Assembly (NCBI GenBank): GCA_025360345.1
Contig: JANYCJ010000145.1
Coordinates: 1 to 42,788, forward strand
Source: Alphaproteobacteria bacterium
GTDB lineage: Bacteria > Pseudomonadota > Alphaproteobacteria > Rickettsiales > SXRF01
DNA: 42,788 nt
Reading direction: 5' to 3'
The first letter of the stretch is position 1. Every line of letters starts with the position of its first letter. The position numbers and the translations under genes were made by a program. The notes under the pieces are model-generated. The model did no database searches, was not told the origin of the DNA, and was given only the letters and a program-made list of their open reading frames with translations. This document shows positions 39,286 to 42,788 of this stretch, piece after piece.

Positions 39286-39939
39286 TCACAGCGCTTTGCC
39301 GATGGCCTCGTTAAACGCTTTCACCGCCGCTTTCGGCCCTTGCGTGTGGCTCCACACCGCTGTGATCGCCGCGATAAAATCCGCGCCCGCGCTCACCAGC
39401 GCCCCGCAATTCTCCGGTGTAATCCCCCCAATGGCCACGCAGGGCAGCACAATAAAAGTCTGCCACCATTCCAATATGTCGGGGGTAGGCACGCCGTAAC
39501 GCGCCAGCGCTTCCGCGCTTTTGCTCTTGGTGGGGTAAAATGCCCCGAACGCCACGTAATCCGCGCCTTCTTCCCCTGCATCCATGGCCATATGCCGTGA
39601 GTCATGGCACGAAACCCCGATCACCCTGTCCTTGCCCACCACCTTGCGCGCCGCCGCTACTGAGCCGTCATCCTGCCCGATATGCACCCCGTCCGCGCCG
39701 GCCCGCACCGCCAGTTCCGGGCTGTCATTCATGATAAACGCCGCCCCGTGCTGGTGGCAGATGGGGATGATCGCTTCCGCCGCCCGCAAAATATCGCTGT
39801 CGCTGGCGCCCTTCAGCCTTAGCTGGAAACTGCCCACATGCCCGCCGTCAAACGCGGCCTTCACCTGTTCGGTGAATTCAGGCAATATAATCTGCGGTGG
39901 GCTTACAAGGTAAAGGTGGCATTCGCGTTCCTGTTCCAT
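39286..39939 (-). CDS. thiE: Thiamine-phosphate synthase
   Basis: FIMNDSPELAVRAGADGVHIGQDD, FGAFYPTKSK, CVAIGGITPEN; start trimmed to MEQERECHLYL because upstream codons lie in fba terminator. Confidence 0.9.
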   Translation of the reverse strand: MEQERECHLYLVSPPQIILPEFTEQVKAAFDGGHVGSFQLRLKGASDSDILRAAEAIIPICHQHGAAFIMNDSPELAVRAGADGVHIGQDDGSVAAARKVVGKDRVIGVSCHDSRHMAMDAGEEGADYVAFGAFYPTKSKSAEALARYGVPTPDILEWWQTFIVLPCVAIGGITPENCGALVSAGADFIAAITAVWSHTQGPKAAVKAFNEAIGKAL

Positions 39940-39960
39940 GTCAGCACTCCGGGGTCGTGT

Positions 39961-39998
39961 GAAAAAATGGCAGGGCAGCACTTGCGCTGCCCTGCCAT
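39961..39998 (-). terminator. Rho-independent terminator of fba
   Basis: Perfect 13-bp inverted repeat ATGGCAGGGCAGC-acttgc-GCTGCCCTGCCAT, followed on - strand by TTTTTTC. Confidence 0.88.
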
Positions 39999-40017
39999 TG
40001 ATAAAAGAAAAAAGGGA

Positions 40018-40947
40018 TTACAGCTCGCCCTTGTAAACCTTGATGATGCTGTCCAGCAGCTTCAGCGCTTCGTCGCGCGGGCGCTGGAAGGTGTTGCGGC
40101 CGATGATCGAGCCGTTGCCGCCGCCATCGCGGATGCCGCGTACTTCGTCCAGCAGGTCATTTTCGCCCTTGGCATTGCCGCCGGAGAACACCACGATGCG
40201 GCGCCCCGCGAAGCAAGCCTGCTTCACATGCGCAATGCGCTCCGCCATGGTGCCGATAGTCACTTTCTCAGATTCATAGACCTTCTTGGCTTCAGCCTGC
40301 TCAAGGAACCCGGTAGGCGGCTTAACCTTGATGATATGCGCGCCAAGCAGCGCGGCCATGTGCGCGGCATAGGCGCACACGTCCATTGCCGTTTCGCCGT
40401 CCTTGGAAATATCTTCACCGCGCGGGTAAGACCACATTACCACAGCAAGGCCCGCGTCTTTCGCCTGCTCGGAAAGTTCGCGGATTTCTTCCATCATGTC
40501 GAAGGTGTTATGGCTGCCGGGGTAAATGGTAAAGCCGATAGCGGAGCAGCCGAGGCGCAGCGCGTCGTTTACCGTGCCGGTAACGGCCTGGTCGGCGGAG
40601 CTGTTCTTCGGCGCGAGGCTGTTGGAGCTGTTGACCTTAAGAATGGTCGGGATCTGCCCGGCGAAAGTATCTGCGCCCGCTTCCAACATGCCCAGCGGCG
40701 CGGCATACGCCGAAAGCCCGGCATCAATGGCCAGCTGGTAGTGGTAATGCGGGTCATACGCCGCAGGATTTTTCGCAAAAGAGCGTGCGGGCCCATGTTC
40801 AAAACCCTGGTCCACCGGCAGGATCACCAGGCGGCCCGTGCCACCCAGGCGTCCCTGCATCAGGATACGTGCAAGATTGGCTTTCGTGCCCGGGCAGTCG
40901 CTTTCATAAGCAGACAGGATCTTTTTTACTTCGGCGGTCATCTTCAT
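40018..40947 (-). CDS. fbaB: Class I fructose-bisphosphate aldolase (FbaB/DhnA-type)
   Basis: LVILPVDQGFEHGPARSFAKNP, AHIIKVKPP, VVFSGGNAKGENDLLDEVRGIRDGGGNGSIIGRNTFQRP. Confidence 0.93.
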   Translation of the reverse strand: MKMTAEVKKILSAYESDCPGTKANLARILMQGRLGGTGRLVILPVDQGFEHGPARSFAKNPAAYDPHYHYQLAIDAGLSAYAAPLGMLEAGADTFAGQIPTILKVNSSNSLAPKNSSADQAVTGTVNDALRLGCSAIGFTIYPGSHNTFDMMEEIRELSEQAKDAGLAVVMWSYPRGEDISKDGETAMDVCAYAAHMAALLGAHIIKVKPPTGFLEQAEAKKVYESEKVTIGTMAERIAHVKQACFAGRRIVVFSGGNAKGENDLLDEVRGIRDGGGNGSIIGRNTFQRPRDEALKLLDSIIKVYKGEL

Positions 40948-40982
40948 GGGGGCTTCCTCGTGTAATCGTTAAAAACAGCAGT

Positions 40983-41011
40983 TCCATAGACGGTTTTACG
41001 CCATTTGACAA
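40983..41011 (-). promoter_or_regulatory. Putative promoter of fba
   Basis: On - strand TTGTCA - 17 nt - TATGGA, upstream of fba. Confidence 0.4.
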
Positions 41012-41028
41012 ACATTTTTGCAGGTAAA

Positions 41029-41844
41029 TCAGGCCTTAAGCTGGTAAGCGCCTCGTAAATCAGGCAAAGCCGTAAATTTGCCCGTCGGGTCGATCAGTGT
41101 CTCGGTAGACCCTAAAATAAGCACGCCATGCGGTTCCAGCCGCTCCGCCATCTTCAGCGTCACGTTGGCTTTCGTCTCTTCATCAAAATAAATCAATACG
41201 TTGCGGCAGAAAATCAGGTCGAACTTTCCCAGCGCGCTATAATCGGTGAGCAGGTTCTGCAATTTGAACTGCACCATGCCGCGGATAGTGTCCTTCAACT
41301 GCCATGACGTATCCGGCAGCGAGTTGAAATATTTGACCAGCAACTGGATCGGCAGGCCGCGCTGCACTTCGAATTGCGAATAAATGCCCTGAGCCGCCTT
41401 ATCGATCACTTTTTTTGCAAGGTCGGTCGCCACCATGTCAAACTGCCATCCCGGCATTTTGTGCATGTCTTCCTGCAGGCAGATGGCAATCGTATAGGGC
41501 TCCTGCCCGGTTGAGCACGCCGCAGACCAGATGCGCATCCGCTTCGAATGCCCCAGCTTGGCCATCAGCTGCGGCAGTACCAGCTGCCGCAATTGCTCAT
41601 ACGGCTTGATATCGCGGAAAAAGGACGATTCATTCGTCGTCATCGCCTCGGTGATTTCCACCAGCAGCGACTCCGAGGCCGTCTTGCGTATGTAAGCGCA
41701 TAATTCCGAAATACCCTCAAGCTTCAGCCCGCGCGCAATCGGCAGCAGGCGGCTTTCTATCAGGTAAGACTTGTCCTCCGCGAGGTCGAGGCCGGAGCGC
41801 TTCTTGAGCATAGAGGCCAGGTACTGGAACTCTTCTTTCTGCAT
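41029..41844 (-). CDS. cheR: Chemotaxis protein methyltransferase CheR
   Basis: MTTNESSFFRDIKPYEQLRQLVLPQL, IWSAACSTGQEPYTIAI, FDLIFCRNVLIYFD; start ATG 41844 overlapping cheB stop. Confidence 0.96.
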   Translation of the reverse strand: MQKEEFQYLASMLKKRSGLDLAEDKSYLIESRLLPIARGLKLEGISELCAYIRKTASESLLVEITEAMTTNESSFFRDIKPYEQLRQLVLPQLMAKLGHSKRMRIWSAACSTGQEPYTIAICLQEDMHKMPGWQFDMVATDLAKKVIDKAAQGIYSQFEVQRGLPIQLLVKYFNSLPDTSWQLKDTIRGMVQFKLQNLLTDYSALGKFDLIFCRNVLIYFDEETKANVTLKMAERLEPHGVLILGSTETLIDPTGKFTALPDLRGAYQLKA

Positions 41845-42788
41845 CAGCGCGCTCCTTCGAACTGCTGGATGACGAAGGGGGCAAGCTCTGCCAGCGGCAA
41901 CACCACTTTGCACAGCCCGTTTTCCACCACCGCTTTGGGCATACCATACACCACGCAGGAAGCTTCGTCCTGCGCCAGCACGCTTCCTCCCTTGTTCACA
42001 ACATCCTTTGCGCCTTCCATGCCGTCTTGTCCCATGCCGGTCAGCACCATCGCCACAAGATGGCTGCCATATACCTGCGCCAGCGAGCGCAGCATCGGGT
42101 CTGCGGCGGGCCTGCAGAAATTCTCCGGCGGATTCTGGTTGATGCGCACCACCACCCGTGTATCGGCCCGCTCCGCAATCATATGGTAGTCCCCCGGCGC
42201 GATGTAGATCGTTCCCGGCTTCACCTCCATGCCCTCTTTGGCTTCCGTGGCCGTATGGCCGCTGGCTTTGCTCACCTGTTCGGCAAGAATGGTGGTAAAG
42301 GTCGGCGGCATATGCTGCGTAATAAAAACCGGCACATGGGCCAGATGCCCCTTGATCTGCCCGAAAAACTGCATCAGCGCCTGCGGCCCCCCGGTGGAAG
42401 AGGCAATCGCCAGCGCATGTAGCCCCATCGGGTTTAGCTTGCCGCCAAAGGGCAGCGGGCTCACCCGCATCACGGTCTTGGGCGCAGCCGCAACCGGTGC
42501 GGCCACTTCCGGCTTTGCATCGGCAAACACCGGCAGGCCCCTGCCCATAAGCGCATAAATCTTGGTAATCAGCTCGCGGTAAAACAAAGCCACCTCGCCC
42601 CCTACCTTGGAGGTCGGTTTCGTCAAATAATCCGTAGCACCCAGCGAAAGCGCCTGCATACTCACCGCCGCGTTGCGCAGGGTAAGCGTGGAAGCCATGA
42701 TGATTTTCGCCTTCGGTGCAACCTTGACCAGTTCCGGCAGCGCCGTTATGCCGTCCATCACCGGCATTTCAATATCCAGCAAGATCAC
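41844..42788 (-). CDS. cheB: Chemotaxis protein-glutamate methylesterase CheB (5' end beyond window)
   Basis: Receiver (V)ILLDIEMPVMDGITALPEL; methylesterase IASSTGGPQALMQFF, FITQHMPPTFT, VLTGMGQDGMEGAK. Confidence 0.96.
   Translation of the reverse strand: MILLDIEMPVMDGITALPELVKVAPKAKIIMASTLTLRNAAVSMQALSLGATDYLTKPTSKVGGEVALFYRELITKIYALMGRGLPVFADAKPEVAAPVAAAPKTVMRVSPLPFGGKLNPMGLHALAIASSTGGPQALMQFFGQIKGHLAHVPVFITQHMPPTFTTILAEQVSKASGHTATEAKEGMEVKPGTIYIAPGDYHMIAERADTRVVVRINQNPPENFCRPAADPMLRSLAQVYGSHLVAMVLTGMGQDGMEGAKDVVNKGGSVLAQDEASCVVYGMPKAVVENGLCKVVLPLAELAPFVIQQFEGAR

Overview
The window is alphaproteobacterial chromosome, dense with coding sequence and moderately GC-rich. All calls come from reading translations; no database search was run. 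From left to right it contains: (i) the 5' end of a dadA-like FAD oxidoreductase; (ii) a P-type T4SS segment on the + strand, virB3-virB4-virB6-virB6-virB6, followed by a 48-aa VirB7-like lipoprotein that the ORF track omits; (iii) convergent hemB; (iv) trpS; (v) phoR-pstC-pstA-pstB followed by a PAS_5-type protein, with no pstS, phoU or phoB; (vi) rplM-rpsI, argC, a GNAT gene that looks frameshifted at a C6 tract, a gamma-carbonic anhydrase and an orphan 401-aa membrane protein; (vii) a long minus-strand block: thiD, a 142-aa membrane protein, glmM, ftsH, tilS, cpoB, pal, tolB, a secreted TolA-C-terminal-like paralog, tolA, tolR, tolQ, ybgC, GNAT, ruvB, ruvA, ruvC, yebC, a 747-aa Ala/Lys/Pro-rich OmpA-like protein, suhB, efp, thiE, class I fba, cheR and cheB (truncated). 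Most of this is conserved housekeeping order. The most notable points are the tandem-virB6 T4SS, the probable GNAT frameshift, the stand-alone TolA-D3-like paralog, the Pro/Ala/Lys-rich OmpA-like envelope protein with heptaproline runs, and an EF-P whose tip lacks the usual lysine (PGN instead of PGK). I found no CRISPR array, tRNA, rRNA or transposon, and no clear evidence of a wholly new system.
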